Shown here: positions 20,727 through 30,934 of the stretch, piece by piece
How the letters are laid out: each line of letters starts with the position of its first letter
Numbering within the stretch: the stretch's first letter is position 1
Source of the DNA: Coxiellaceae bacterium
GTDB lineage: Bacteria > Pseudomonadota > Gammaproteobacteria > Coxiellales > Coxiellaceae
Assembly (NCBI GenBank): GCA_029210045.1
Contig: JARGNX010000002.1
Location: 62,001-126,000 of the forward strand
DNA length: 64,000 nt
Direction of reading: 5' to 3'
Translations under genes and position numbers: made by a program
The notes under the pieces: generated by a model
The model's database searches: none
What the model was told of the DNA's origin: nothing
Seen by the model: the letters and a program-made list of their open reading frames with translations, nothing else

Positions 20727-21953
20727 ATGTCAACCTTCGAAATTAAATCTAAAGTTAATATGAATCTATACACACAAAGCTTTGCAAATATACCGCGTAA
20801 AAGTCTGAGTCCAATACTTATCGGCCTATTCCACACCATTGCAGTCGGCTTAACGTTTTATTTATCTATTTACCTAGTCTCAACACTACACTTCAACGTT
20901 GTATCTGCGGGCATTGTTCTTTCTTGTTATGGTATTGGAACCATGACTGGCGGAGTATTGGGAGGCAAGCTTTCTGATTTTTTATCACCTCAGCGGGTAA
21001 TTCTCATCAGTCTTCTCAGCGAATGCGCACTCTTTATTACATTGCCCTCTTTTACTAACTTACACATTATTATGCTGATAACAGGCTTGCTTGGTATCAG
21101 TGCTTATATGTTTAAAACTGCAAACACCATCCAATTAATAAGCTTGTGTTCAGGTGGTGATGGTCACGGTCGATTAACCGCAATTAATATTCTTTATACC
21201 GCATCAAATATTGGCATAGGCACAGCAGCTCTACTTATTGGATTACTCGCGCATTACGGCTTTGCTTACTTATTTTATGCCGGCGGCATACTCACTTTGT
21301 TACTAGCTATTTATCAAATGGTTTATACGCGTAAGACTATACCTACTCAAGCACTCAATAAGCCCAAGGAAATTCAGCAACACGATCGTCAAAATATAAA
21401 GATATTTATTACCGTATTATTTTCGCTCTTTATAAGCGGGCTTATTATCGCGCAACTACGAACCACTTACTCCATCTACATACATCATTTATTTCCACAA
21501 TTTGGCATGCATGGTCTTGGCTTTTTACTAGCCATCAATCCAGTGTTAATCATTTTATTTCAAACACCACTGACCAGTGCAATAAGACACTTTAATAAAT
21601 TTGATATTATCGGTGTTGGCGTGATTTTAATGGGCATGGGCTGCATGCTACTCAACTTTATTACTTCGTTTGTCTTTGCTGCTTTTGCTTATGCGGTTTA
21701 CACTGCTGGTGAAATGTTATTTTTTTCAATGGCTCAATACCTGTGTTATGAATCCTCATCACCCAAACATAAAGGAAACACCCTAGGCGTTTTTCAATCC
21801 ACATACGCCGCCAGCCTCGTCGTCGGGCCCAGTGTTGGCAGCTTAATATACCACCACCTCTCACCCCACTGGCTTTGGTATTGCTGTGGCTTCATTGGGT
21901 TAATTGCTTTATCTGTATGTTTCAGTCAGCGTAAAGCTGCTAGCACTTATTAG
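20727..21953 (+). CDS. MFS transporter, probable exporter of the peptide cluster
   Basis: A 408-residue, twelve-helix drug-efflux-type MFS protein. Loop 2 has the motif GGVLGGKLSDFLSPQRV (G-x-L-a-D-r-x-G-r-k-like). The second half lacks any binding domain. It diverges from the ThiF/precursor pair with about 120 bases between the starts, the place where exporter/immunity genes of microcin-like clusters are often found. Start choice is uncertain: neither 20727 nor an ATG 11 codons later has a good Shine-Dalgarno. Confidence 0.82.
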   Translation: MSTFEIKSKVNMNLYTQSFANIPRKSLSPILIGLFHTIAVGLTFYLSIYLVSTLHFNVVSAGIVLSCYGIGTMTGGVLGGKLSDFLSPQRVILISLLSECALFITLPSFTNLHIIMLITGLLGISAYMFKTANTIQLISLCSGGDGHGRLTAINILYTASNIGIGTAALLIGLLAHYGFAYLFYAGGILTLLLAIYQMVYTRKTIPTQALNKPKEIQQHDRQNIKIFITVLFSLFISGLIIAQLRTTYSIYIHHLFPQFGMHGLGFLLAINPVLIILFQTPLTSAIRHFNKFDIIGVGVILMGMGCMLLNFITSFVFAAFAYAVYTAGEMLFFSMAQYLCYESSSPKHKGNTLGVFQSTYAASLVVGPSVGSLIYHHLSPHWLWYCCGFIGLIALSVCFSQRKAASTY

Positions 21954-24900
21954 CCAAATAAGGTGCTGACTTCGCCTCCGCTTCATCTGCATCAGCCGCC
22001 TCCATGTCACCCGCCGCATTAAACAGCCGTACCGGATTGGCAGCACTTATTCCATTATATTCCACCTTATCTCTCGCAGAATCACTCATCACCATCATCG
22101 CTCGCTCCGCTTGCGCCCTTATCTCTTCCACCCCTTCCGTCTCGAGTAACTTATTCACTTCTTTCATCGTGCCATCCGTAACGTTTGTTGAGAAAGTCAC
22201 TAACGGTGAAGGTTTTTCTTCGCTACCCTTTTGTATCAACGATATGATTTTTTCAAGTTTCCCATCATCCTCCTTCGCCCATGCAATGATGTTTATGAAT
22301 AATAACGGGTCGAACGCTGCAACAGCATGTAAGTGATCACCAATACCACCGACGCTCGAAGGCAATTCAACTGCCTTGATATAAGCTTCAGCCACTTCCG
22401 GCACAATACATGCAAAATTCCAAATGAGTCTGTAATAGATCGCACTAGAATCATATAAAACAATAAAATCTAACAACCGCGCTTTCCCTGTGCGTCCACC
22501 TTCTAGGGTGTATTTATATGTTAACTCAACGAACGCCTTGCTCATTCCCTCTTTCAACACAGGTGACGCCAAGTAAATTCTTTTCAAAGATGAGGCTATC
22601 TTTTCTTGAAATTCCTGCGATTCACTAATAACGACATCAATATTCACGTCTGAATTAACAAATACTTCAAGAAACATTTTAGCGACATCATCATGCACCT
22701 CTGCAAGCGTACAAAGATCATCAAAGCCTTTATCACAACGTTCTGCCACTGCTAACAATCTTGAGGGCGTACCATTCCCTGCCTGCTCACTCGTCAAATA
22801 CTTCACTAAAAATTGACGAACCGTTTTATCTAATTCAGCCATAGAAACAAGTAATGCAAAACATTCTGGATATTTCTCTACCACTAACTGTATAAGCTCA
22901 ACCGACCGACCTTCAGTCGTCGATAACAAAAAGATAGATTTCAATTCAGCAATAAGTGAGGCACGTATCTCTGGCGATAGAACAGCTACTTTGAATAAGT
23001 CAAACACCACATCCTGGCACTCCATAGAAATAAAGAGCAACTTTAATAAGCTCGATTGGGCAATTTTTTGCTTACTCTCATTTCCACCAAAATAGGGCTC
23101 GCCTACCTCACGTAAGGTTACAGCAATAAATCTTTTCATTAACGATGCATTTGCTTCGGGTTCCGCACAGCCAATGTAATAGTCACTCATACACAATTTC
23201 AATAAAAGCTGATAGCCATGAGGCGCATGATTTGCAAACCCGCGTATAAACATACCATCAGGACTATCAACCCTCATACTAAGCGTCAATATTATTAATA
23301 ACTTCTTATCAATTCTAGCGAACTGCATTGTCAGAGCTGGGAGGTATACTAATAAGAAGTTCATACTAGCCTCATTCGACATAAGGTGAGCGATAACAGT
23401 ATCTTTTATGGCATCACGGCCAGAAACTAACCCGCTTAACAAGTGGTCACCTGCGCCTGCTAACCATGCCTTATTCACATAATAATGAAGCCTTTCATTA
23501 CAAGAAAAAATACGATCCATCACTTTGGCATATAAATGACAACCATCCGGCGTTTTAACAACAGCCTCATCAATCCTCGCAGTCAATAACGCTTCAATAT
23601 GCTTTTGAGATAATTTATGAAGCTGCTTTTGAGGAACCATCATCATAAAACGCAAATTCTCTGCACTAATGGTGCAGGAAAAATCAATGACGCGCTCCAC
23701 CCATGCCTTCTTGCTTTTTTTTCCTTTTCTACCTTTGCTTTTAATGCCAGGGTTTGCTTCGCATTTAAATCTCACCCCAAGCCCCATGTCTGCCAATGCA
23801 ATAGGCACTGTTGCTTCATCGGGTGACTTGACTTCATCAGCAGCTGATGGCGCTTCAGGCTCAGGATTTTTTAGCTTAACTTCAGCCACTCTTTTAACCT
23901 GCTTTTTTTTCTTCTTCGATTTTTTGGTTTTTTTCACTCCTCTGAAATCAGACTTGTTCGCTATAACGGTTGATGCCAATTCTCTCCTTCTTTCTTCATC
24001 CATATCCGCAGGGCCCACATTGTCAGGCTGCTTAGACTCACCAGAACCGCGCACGCTTTCACCGGCCGGCAAAGCCTCTCCAATAGAAGGAGCATCAGAC
24101 GCCAACGTTAAACGAAAACCAAATCGTTTTGCAATATCAAGAGCAAGCTCAAGATTACCCGCTTCTTGTTGACGCAACGCTTCCTCTCTCCAGTCATCTT
24201 CTGTTGAAACCTCAACTTCAGATCCCAGCATTTCCAGTGGAGAAAAACCCACGCCTTCAATTAATTTATGTATACAATTCGTAATGACGGGATGGTCGTT
24301 ACTGCTCATGAATACCACTTCCATCTCAGCACGACTGATTGCAGTAAAAATCGCATTTAAATCACTAATGAACGCTGTATCCTCGGCCGTTATTTCATCA
24401 CGATACTTCTTTGGCCCCTCAAATAAAGCCATTAATCGCTCAGCCGTTTCTTTAGTAATCACATCCCAGCAGATAATTCGGTGATAGCCCAATCCTTTAA
24501 TTTCATCAACAGTAAACACCAATGCTGTATCTAGCTGTGCCGATACCGCCTCTTTAATACCGCGCGGGCAAATGACAGCCGTACTCGCACGTTTACACAA
24601 CTCACTAGCATGTTCTATCTGCTTTGGGGTACAACTTGACAGTGCAACCATACCGTCAGCACCTAGTGCGGACATCACTTGGGTATCCACTAAATCAGAG
24701 CCATGTGCAGTTACATTTCTTTTCACTTTAAGTAGCTTACTCAATATACCAGCAATCTTTGTTGAGCATCGATAGGACTGCTCCAGTTTTGCAACATAGG
24801 TATGCACTGTCTCTGAAACACTGGACGCAGCTTTTGTGATTAAGCTATTGATATATTCTATAGAGTGAGAAGTCAGCTGCAAATTTTGATGATGATCACC

Positions 24901-26109
24901 TAAAAGTACTACTCTTGCCCCCATACTAAGTAATGCTTGTAACTGCACACGCGTTAAATCCAACGCTTCATCAACAACAAACACAGGATTACCTTCAATT
25001 TTATTTACAACAAAACGTGTTAATTGCGGGTCATACTGTTTTTCAGCTTCCAAGTCACTCATATACTGTTGGTAGATATTCCACAATCGATGTTGCAGTG
25101 CCGAATTGCCATGAAATATGGAATGATTCCTTCCAAGTGAGGCATATTCTTCAAAACCTTTTTTACCTATATCTTCTATACCTGACATCACCATGCATTC
25201 TTGTCGAAATTGCTTAAAACTTAGATTTGACAGCTGGGCATCAAGCACTGCTTCTTCGCCCTCCATAGCAGCGCGTGTTTTTGCTGCATCTTGTACGCGG
25301 GAAAAATATTGCACCATATGTATTTCGTCAACTGCCATCAGATTGTCAAGATCATCAACCCCCGCGTGACGCAACATGTGCAAATATCCACAGCACTCAA
25401 CCGGCGATACACCACTTTGCTTCGTCATTTCATCACGTAACTTTTGCGATTCCGCTATATAGAATATACGTGTTGTGCCATCATTGACTTCGTGTAACGC
25501 ATCAATAATTCCTTTCGCTAATAAAGTTTTACCTGAACCCGGCGCGCCGGCTACTAATGCAATAAATTGCTCATGGGTAAGACCATCCAAAATTCTCGCC
25601 AAGCACTCATCTTGTTTATCTGTCAAATGAATCACCTGACGCTTATAAATCACCACTTCTTCAGGAGCAATAAACACATCCGGATCGACGCCCACTCCCG
25701 CCATTGCGGCTTCAACATCTGTATTATTTATCGATAAAATTTTCTCAGTATGTTCTTTTGATAATGCCAGGGCCATAATCCGATCATTGTTTTCCTTAAA
25801 AAATTTTTCTGTTGCACCAGGCTTCAAATAGTGCGCTTTGTGATACTTGTGATTTGGCAGTAACTCCAATAAAACCCATATGAGTTGGCCTTCAACCCAC
25901 TTTTTTTTCGCCAATAACCGGGCTTTTTTACCTAGCCGCAAACTCAATACACCTTTAATTCGCTCGAGATTAGCGCCTGACTTCACTTCAGAAAGTATAA
26001 TTGATTCAATCAACTCATCGAATGACGCCTTATGTCTTGCTATAAAAGCTTCATCTTCTACTAATACGCGCTCAACGCGCTTCGACATCATAATTAAGGG
26101 GCTAGGCAT
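21940..26109 (-). CDS. Very large P-loop protein with superfamily-1 helicase-like domain and long unknown C-terminus
   Basis: 1389 residues. About residues 170-615 carry SF1 helicase/DUF2075 motifs in order: Walker A GAPGSGKT (~188-195), VDEIHM (~260), a second acidic motif FVVDEALD (~378) followed by LLGDHHQN (motif III), LEQSYR (motif IV), TVDEIKGLGYHRIICWD (motif V) and TAISRAE (motif VI). A Lys-rich linker (~730-760) follows, then about 600 mostly helical residues I cannot assign. The N-terminal 100 residues are also unassigned. It is a solitary gene convergent with the MFS gene (14-base overlap). The chosen ATG is four codons inside a GTG-started frame. Confidence 0.75.
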   Translation of the reverse strand: MPSPLIMMSKRVERVLVEDEAFIARHKASFDELIESIILSEVKSGANLERIKGVLSLRLGKKARLLAKKKWVEGQLIWVLLELLPNHKYHKAHYLKPGATEKFFKENNDRIMALALSKEHTEKILSINNTDVEAAMAGVGVDPDVFIAPEEVVIYKRQVIHLTDKQDECLARILDGLTHEQFIALVAGAPGSGKTLLAKGIIDALHEVNDGTTRIFYIAESQKLRDEMTKQSGVSPVECCGYLHMLRHAGVDDLDNLMAVDEIHMVQYFSRVQDAAKTRAAMEGEEAVLDAQLSNLSFKQFRQECMVMSGIEDIGKKGFEEYASLGRNHSIFHGNSALQHRLWNIYQQYMSDLEAEKQYDPQLTRFVVNKIEGNPVFVVDEALDLTRVQLQALLSMGARVVLLGDHHQNLQLTSHSIEYINSLITKAASSVSETVHTYVAKLEQSYRCSTKIAGILSKLLKVKRNVTAHGSDLVDTQVMSALGADGMVALSSCTPKQIEHASELCKRASTAVICPRGIKEAVSAQLDTALVFTVDEIKGLGYHRIICWDVITKETAERLMALFEGPKKYRDEITAEDTAFISDLNAIFTAISRAEMEVVFMSSNDHPVITNCIHKLIEGVGFSPLEMLGSEVEVSTEDDWREEALRQQEAGNLELALDIAKRFGFRLTLASDAPSIGEALPAGESVRGSGESKQPDNVGPADMDEERRRELASTVIANKSDFRGVKKTKKSKKKKKQVKRVAEVKLKNPEPEAPSAADEVKSPDEATVPIALADMGLGVRFKCEANPGIKSKGRKGKKSKKAWVERVIDFSCTISAENLRFMMMVPQKQLHKLSQKHIEALLTARIDEAVVKTPDGCHLYAKVMDRIFSCNERLHYYVNKAWLAGAGDHLLSGLVSGRDAIKDTVIAHLMSNEASMNFLLVYLPALTMQFARIDKKLLIILTLSMRVDSPDGMFIRGFANHAPHGYQLLLKLCMSDYYIGCAEPEANASLMKRFIAVTLREVGEPYFGGNESKQKIAQSSLLKLLFISMECQDVVFDLFKVAVLSPEIRASLIAELKSIFLLSTTEGRSVELIQLVVEKYPECFALLVSMAELDKTVRQFLVKYLTSEQAGNGTPSRLLAVAERCDKGFDDLCTLAEVHDDVAKMFLEVFVNSDVNIDVVISESQEFQEKIASSLKRIYLASPVLKEGMSKAFVELTYKYTLEGGRTGKARLLDFIVLYDSSAIYYRLIWNFACIVPEVAEAYIKAVELPSSVGGIGDHLHAVAAFDPLLFINIIAWAKEDDGKLEKIISLIQKGSEEKPSPLVTFSTNVTDGTMKEVNKLLETEGVEEIRAQAERAMMVMSDSARDKVEYNGISAANPVRLFNAAGDMEAADADEAEAKSAPYLANKC

Positions 26110-26546
26110 AATAATATTCACTTTTAACGCTTTACTTAACTGCTCTATATGTATTTCTAGAGATATAGTATCACTGAGCTGACTTTAATTCAATATTTAT
26201 TTGTGTTTATAATATTTTGTTATATTCCGGCGTGATGTTATTCACTAATGCCCCACTTTTTCTAACAAACCGTTATTAGTGTTTAGCTCCACCTACCACT
26301 ACCAATCCAAAGCGAGGTAATCAGCAAATGTTCACCTCAGTCACAATTGGTGTGGGCCGTTACCGGGCACTTTATTCAATTGCAAAGACCCTGGCTAGTT
26401 ACCGCCGCTGTTAAAGAAGCCATCGGCCTCAAGTGCTTTAATGTTTGTAAACAATGGTCACCGTGGAATAAGAATGCCTGCACGCTTATTAAAACCGGAA
26501 AAGTTAAAGCTGATGCGGATTTTTCAGTGCCTTTAAAGTGACGAGA
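26110..26546. other. Intergenic region between parB and the helicase-like gene
   Basis: This 437-base stretch holds no gene I can support. There is an imperfect stem CACTAAT/ATTAGTG around 26242-26281. A plus-strand open frame of 64 codons from 26347 starts with TTG, has no ribosome binding site and matches no family I know. A 24-codon frame at about 26328 has only a distant GAGG. It may be a decayed gene fragment at the junction where the cargo region meets parB. Confidence 0.4.
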
Positions 26547-27440
26547 CTATTGAATATGCCCAAGAATACCGTCAAGCTCATCGAGGCTATTGTAATGAAT
26601 CACCAAGCGACCCTTGCCACCATTGGTATGACGAATATTCACCACCGCGCCTAAACGTTCAGCAAGATTGTTTTGTAAACGCTTAACGTCTGGGTCCATC
26701 GCGGCAGGTTGATTATTATGATGGTCGTGATGCGGCTGTTGCAGATGCTTAATCAATTCTTCGGTTTGACGTACTGACAATGAACGCTCAATAATTTGCT
26801 GCGCCACTTCAACTTGCTGTGCCGGCGATAGCGACAATAGCGCACGCGCATGCCCCATATCAATTTGACCTTGTTCCACCATAGCTCTCACTACTGAGGG
26901 TAATTGCAATAGGCGCAACAGGTTACTCACTGATGCGCGCGACTTACCAATCGCTTTCGCTACAGCTTCGTGTGTCATATCAAATTCTTCAATCAAACGC
27001 GCTAAGGCTTGCGCTTCTTCAATCGCATTTAAATCTTGGCGTTGAATATTTTCAATCAACGACATCGCAATCGCGGCATCGTCTTTAATCGTGCGCACTA
27101 CTGCAGGCACTTCAGTCAGCCCCGCCATTTGTGCTGCACGCCAACGACGCTCACCGGCAATAATTTCGTAATTACCTTCAGGCAATGTGCGCACCACAAT
27201 CGGTTGAATAATGCCTTGTGCTTTAATCGAATCGGCTAGCTCTTGTAATGCAGGCTCTAGCATTTGTTGACGCGGCTGATATTTACCAGGCTGCACTTGA
27301 TCAACAGATAAATGACGCAACTCAACATTCGGAATGGTTTTCTCTTCATTCGACACCGGATCATCATCCATACCACCCAGCAATTCTGATAGACCTAAAT
27401 CACTCAACCCTTTACCCAAACCACGCTTTACTTGCGACAT
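26547..27440 (-). CDS. parB: Chromosome partitioning protein ParB
   Basis: CTP-dependent DNA clamp that loads at parS sites and spreads for origin segregation. The 297 residues begin with the typical RGLGKGLSDLGLSELLGG tail, then QPGKYQPRQQM, the nucleotide-binding boxes GIIQPIVVR and IIAGERRWRAAQMAG, the ENIQRQDLNAIEEA arginine motif, and a helix-turn-helix (THEAVAKAIGKSRASVSNLLRLL). The short C-terminal dimerisation domain is present. It lies 13 bases after parA. Confidence 0.97.
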   Translation of the reverse strand: MSQVKRGLGKGLSDLGLSELLGGMDDDPVSNEEKTIPNVELRHLSVDQVQPGKYQPRQQMLEPALQELADSIKAQGIIQPIVVRTLPEGNYEIIAGERRWRAAQMAGLTEVPAVVRTIKDDAAIAMSLIENIQRQDLNAIEEAQALARLIEEFDMTHEAVAKAIGKSRASVSNLLRLLQLPSVVRAMVEQGQIDMGHARALLSLSPAQQVEVAQQIIERSLSVRQTEELIKHLQQPHHDHHNNQPAAMDPDVKRLQNNLAERLGAVVNIRHTNGGKGRLVIHYNSLDELDGILGHIQ

Positions 27441-27453
27441 GTGTGCCCCCTTG

Positions 27454-28263
27454 TTATGCCGTCTCTGCTACTTCTGCATTATCTACAATTGCTGTCTCGC
27501 CACCCTGCTGACGACGCATCAACTCTCCAGTCAGCGCCAAATAGGCCACTGCCCCTTGAGAGCGCTTATCATAACACATCACCGGCACACCATGGCTCGG
27601 CGCTTCAGCCAATCTAACATTGCGCGGAATGACTGTTTGGTACACTTTGTCACCGAAGTGACTGATTAATTGTTCCGATACATCAATGGTCAAACGATTA
27701 CGCCCGTCATACATCGTACGCAATAGTCCTTCCAACTTAAGATCAGGATTAGCTGTCTTACGAATCTTATCAATGCTGCTCAACAAACTCGCCAAGCCTT
27801 CTAGCGCATAATACTCACACTGAATAGGAACCAGCACACTATCGGCAGCCACCAAAGCATTCACCGTTACGATATTTAACGAAGGCGCACAGTCAATGAT
27901 AACGAAATCATAGTCTTGCTTCGCCGTGGCAAGTGCACGCTTAAGTGCTGTCTCGCGACCCTCAGATTTCAGCAGCCTCACTTCCGCCACCGTCAAATCA
28001 CCGTTCGAAGGCAACATATCATAACCCCATTCGGTCGTAACTGCCGCTTCAACCACCGAGCATTCCGCCAATAAAATTTGATTCACCGACAGCTTTAACT
28101 GTGACTTATCTAAACCACTGCCCACCGTGGCACTGCCTTGCGGATCCAAATCAACCAGCAACACCTTTTTCTTAATCGCTGCTAAAGAAGCGGACAAATT
28201 AACACTGGTTGTGGTTTTGCCCACACCACCTTTTTGGTTTGCTACTGCAATTACTTTGGTCAT
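27454..28263 (-). CDS. parA: Chromosome partitioning ATPase ParA (Soj)
   Basis: Walker-type ATPase that forms the nucleoid gradient used by ParB for origin segregation. The deviant Walker A KGGVGKTTTS is at residues about 11-20, with VLLVDLDPQGSAT and FVIIDCAPSL as further nucleotide motifs. The length of 269 residues is typical. Its start overlaps the rsmG stop by four bases. Confidence 0.97.
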   Translation of the reverse strand: MTKVIAVANQKGGVGKTTTSVNLSASLAAIKKKVLLVDLDPQGSATVGSGLDKSQLKLSVNQILLAECSVVEAAVTTEWGYDMLPSNGDLTVAEVRLLKSEGRETALKRALATAKQDYDFVIIDCAPSLNIVTVNALVAADSVLVPIQCEYYALEGLASLLSSIDKIRKTANPDLKLEGLLRTMYDGRNRLTIDVSEQLISHFGDKVYQTVIPRNVRLAEAPSHGVPVMCYDKRSQGAVAYLALTGELMRRQQGGETAIVDNAEVAETA

Positions 28264-28877
28264 AATTGAATCTCTATCAAATGGCGCTCTTCATGTAATA
28301 AAGGCACATCAATTTTGTGGCTGATAACGTTGCCATCAAATTCCGCTAGCTCATGTTCAGGTAACTTACCTTTCATAAAGTAAAAGCGGCCACCCGGTCG
28401 CAACAGATGCCGCGCTGTTGCAATAGTATCCGTTATCTTGCCCACAGCACGCGTTATAATAGCATCAAATAAGGGATCGGCGCGATAGCTTTCAACACGC
28501 GCATGCACTACATCCACCAATGGTAAATCCAATTCCGCTACGGCTTGCACCAAGAAACGTGTCTTCTTACTATTACTATCAAGCAACGTTATTTTTTGAT
28601 CAGGCCGTACTATCGCTAGCGGCACCCCCGGAAACCCAGCGCCAGTGCCCACGTCTAATAAGCTCCCCTCCTTTATATAAGGAGCAATCGCTAAGCTATC
28701 GAGCGTATGATGACTAATCTGCTGTTCAATATCAGTAATGGCCGTCAGGTTATATACCTTGTTCCATTTGTTTAATAATCGCAAATGATCCCCTAGCCGC
28801 TGCTGCTGCTCCTCATCAATAGAGAACGGCAACTGAGCCAGTGAATTATTGAGCTGTTTTTGATCTAATGTTTTCAT
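28260..28877 (-). CDS. rsmG: 16S rRNA (guanine527-N7)-methyltransferase
   Basis: Adds the m7G527 mark in the 530 loop of 16S rRNA; loss gives low-level streptomycin resistance in studied bacteria. Conserved features are WNKVYNLTAI, the SAM motif SLLDVGTGAGFPGVPLAI and ITLLDSNSKKTRFL. The frame is open 32 codons farther upstream with a hydrophobic, unrelated N-terminus; the ATG at 28875-28877 (MKTLDQKQL, 205 residues) fits the family length. The gene heads an rsmG-parA-parB operon. Confidence 0.95.
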   Translation of the reverse strand: MKTLDQKQLNNSLAQLPFSIDEEQQQRLGDHLRLLNKWNKVYNLTAITDIEQQISHHTLDSLAIAPYIKEGSLLDVGTGAGFPGVPLAIVRPDQKITLLDSNSKKTRFLVQAVAELDLPLVDVVHARVESYRADPLFDAIITRAVGKITDTIATARHLLRPGGRFYFMKGKLPEHELAEFDGNVISHKIDVPLLHEERHLIEIQL

Positions 28878-28931
28878 GGCGGAGACTATACCATAGTGTG
28901 CTAGCAACACGAAGTATGTTAATATCCCCGC

Positions 28932-29525
28932 ATGAAACAGGAAATTGAACCAACGGTACTCGAAGGAGCGCATGTACGGCTTGAGCCACTAGCCGAAGAG
29001 CATGCCGAGTCTCTCTACCATGCTGGCAAAGACCCCAAGATCTGGGTATGGATGACCCGCTCTGAATTTGAAAATGTCGACGATGCCAAGTTATGGATTC
29101 AATATGCCAACCACATGGCAATGCTCGGTGAAGACTTACCTTTTGCCGTAATCGATAAAAAATCAGGCTTGGCCGTTGGTAGCACCCGACTCCTTAATAT
29201 AGACATCAATAACCGTACTGCTGAGGTTGGCTGGAACTGGCTCACCCCCAGCCACTGGCGCACCGCCACCCATAGCGAGTGCCAATTGCTATTACTTGGT
29301 CACGCCTTTGATAGCTTACAAATGTACCGCATACAAATGTGTGTTGACACACGCAACATACAAACCATCAATTCTTTTAAAAAAATTGGTGCCAAACAAG
29401 AGGGCATACTGCGCTCGGTACACATCAACTACGATGGACATCGCTGCGACTACAACATTTCCAGCATCCTCGATTTCGAATGGCCCAAAGTAAAAACCAA
29501 TCTTGAAAAACGTCTTTCTCGTTAA
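28932..29525 (+). CDS. GNAT N-acetyltransferase, RimJ/RimL type
   Basis: A 197-residue acetyltransferase of the Acetyltransf_3 group. It starts with the family-like LEGAHVRLEPLAEEHAESLYHAG. Then come FAVIDKKSGLAVGSTRLLNID, NRTAEVGWNWLTPSHWRT and NTxNxxS-like VDTRNIQTINSFKKIGAKQEGILR. Targets may be protein N-termini or small amines; sequence does not decide. It diverges from rsmG with about 54 bases between the starts. Confidence 0.9.
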   Translation: MKQEIEPTVLEGAHVRLEPLAEEHAESLYHAGKDPKIWVWMTRSEFENVDDAKLWIQYANHMAMLGEDLPFAVIDKKSGLAVGSTRLLNIDINNRTAEVGWNWLTPSHWRTATHSECQLLLLGHAFDSLQMYRIQMCVDTRNIQTINSFKKIGAKQEGILRSVHINYDGHRCDYNISSILDFEWPKVKTNLEKRLSR

Positions 29526-29596
29526 TGCACACCCCATCAGCAAACTCACAATCCCCTGCTATAATTTGAGCTCAATGGCTGCTCACCGAGGCTTAA

Positions 29597-30934
29597 ATGA
29601 AATACGACGCACACCAATTAGATGTCACCACCGATGATGATCAAGCTATCAAATTCATAAATGTTTTCGTTGAAAACTTAATGCTGTTCGATAAAGAAAC
29701 CGATAAGATTTTTGAGCATGCCAACGCTAAACCCGAATGCGCATTACTACAGTGCTATGCCGCTTTAATGTATGTTTTCTGCCAATCAAAAAATGAAGCA
29801 CTACTTGCAAACCAATATATTGACCGCGCCCTTACGCATTATGATGATTTAACACCTCGCGAACAATTATTCATACAAGCCGCCCAAGCTGGCATAGAAA
29901 ATCGTTTCGAAGACGCCTTAAAGTTTTATGAAGATATCGGCAAACAATGGCCAAACGATTTAGTCGCCGCAAAAATGTTGTCATTCCACTGCTTTGAAAC
30001 TGGCGAAGATAGCCGCCAATTAAATTATTTTAAAAAACACGGACGCGCCAATGCTGAACAACCCCATTTCCTTGCCATGTTAGCATTTGCATATGAACTA
30101 AACGGCGAAGTTGATCAATGCATTCATATAGCCAATAAATCCATTGAGCTACTTGCACATAATCCGTGGGGCTATCATGCCCTAGCACACGCATACACCA
30201 ACAATGGTCAATATCATAATGGCATAAGGGTATTACGTGAAACCGAATCCATTTGGTCTAAGGGAAACCAATATATTCAATCACACATGGGTTTTCATTT
30301 AGCCGCGCTTTATCTTACAGAATTGGATTATGATAACGCCATTGATATTTATCACCAATACGTATGGGACAAACAACCGGATACAATAGTCGAACAAACT
30401 GATGCCATTTTATTGCTATGGTATATCGAACTTGCAGGACGAAATCTATCCTACGAATGGCAGCGACTCACACCACACATAGAACCACACACCAACGAAT
30501 TTAGCTTCCCCTTCCTCAATATTATTTTTATTTATGCATTGCAACGCGCAGGTGAAACAGATAAAGCCACAAAAGCACTGCAAGCACTAAAACAATTTTC
30601 AGATCAGCAACAGGGTGAAGAAGCTACCCGCTGGCAGCAATACGGCCTGCCATTAGCTGAAGCCTGCATGGCTTTTGGTGAAAAAAATTACGATCAATCC
30701 AGTAAACTACTAGCAAACACCTTTACCTTTACTGAAGCCGGTGGCAGCGATGAACAACGCGGCGTGTTTTGGCAATCCTACTTACAAAGCTTAATCCATT
30801 CAGGACAAGATAAAAAAGCCGTTGAACTACTCAATGATATGATGGGGCAAAGTAAAATGCCATGCGCATTAGAAGATTGGTGGCAGCAACAAATTAAAGT
30901 TCACCATCCGGACGCGTCTGCGGAAACTGAATAA
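29597..30934 (+). CDS. Tetratricopeptide-repeat protein, TTC38-like
   Basis: A 445-residue soluble helical protein. Repeats such as PHFLAMLAFAYELNGEVDQCIHIANKSIELLAHNPWGYHALAHAYTNNGQYHNGIRVL are TPR units, and the overall pattern (long N-terminal region, HNPWGYHALAHAY) recalls the TTC38 family, which occurs in animals and in some bacteria. It probably acts as a protein-binding scaffold. The last 41 bases overlap the convergent MFS gene. Confidence 0.8.
   Translation: MKYDAHQLDVTTDDDQAIKFINVFVENLMLFDKETDKIFEHANAKPECALLQCYAALMYVFCQSKNEALLANQYIDRALTHYDDLTPREQLFIQAAQAGIENRFEDALKFYEDIGKQWPNDLVAAKMLSFHCFETGEDSRQLNYFKKHGRANAEQPHFLAMLAFAYELNGEVDQCIHIANKSIELLAHNPWGYHALAHAYTNNGQYHNGIRVLRETESIWSKGNQYIQSHMGFHLAALYLTELDYDNAIDIYHQYVWDKQPDTIVEQTDAILLLWYIELAGRNLSYEWQRLTPHIEPHTNEFSFPFLNIIFIYALQRAGETDKATKALQALKQFSDQQQGEEATRWQQYGLPLAEACMAFGEKNYDQSSKLLANTFTFTEAGGSDEQRGVFWQSYLQSLIHSGQDKKAVELLNDMMGQSKMPCALEDWWQQQIKVHHPDASAETE

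Noticed and set aside
26347-26541. 64-codon open frame between parB and the helicase-like gene
   Set aside because: TTG start, no Shine-Dalgarno, no recognised domain; kept only as part of the intergenic note.
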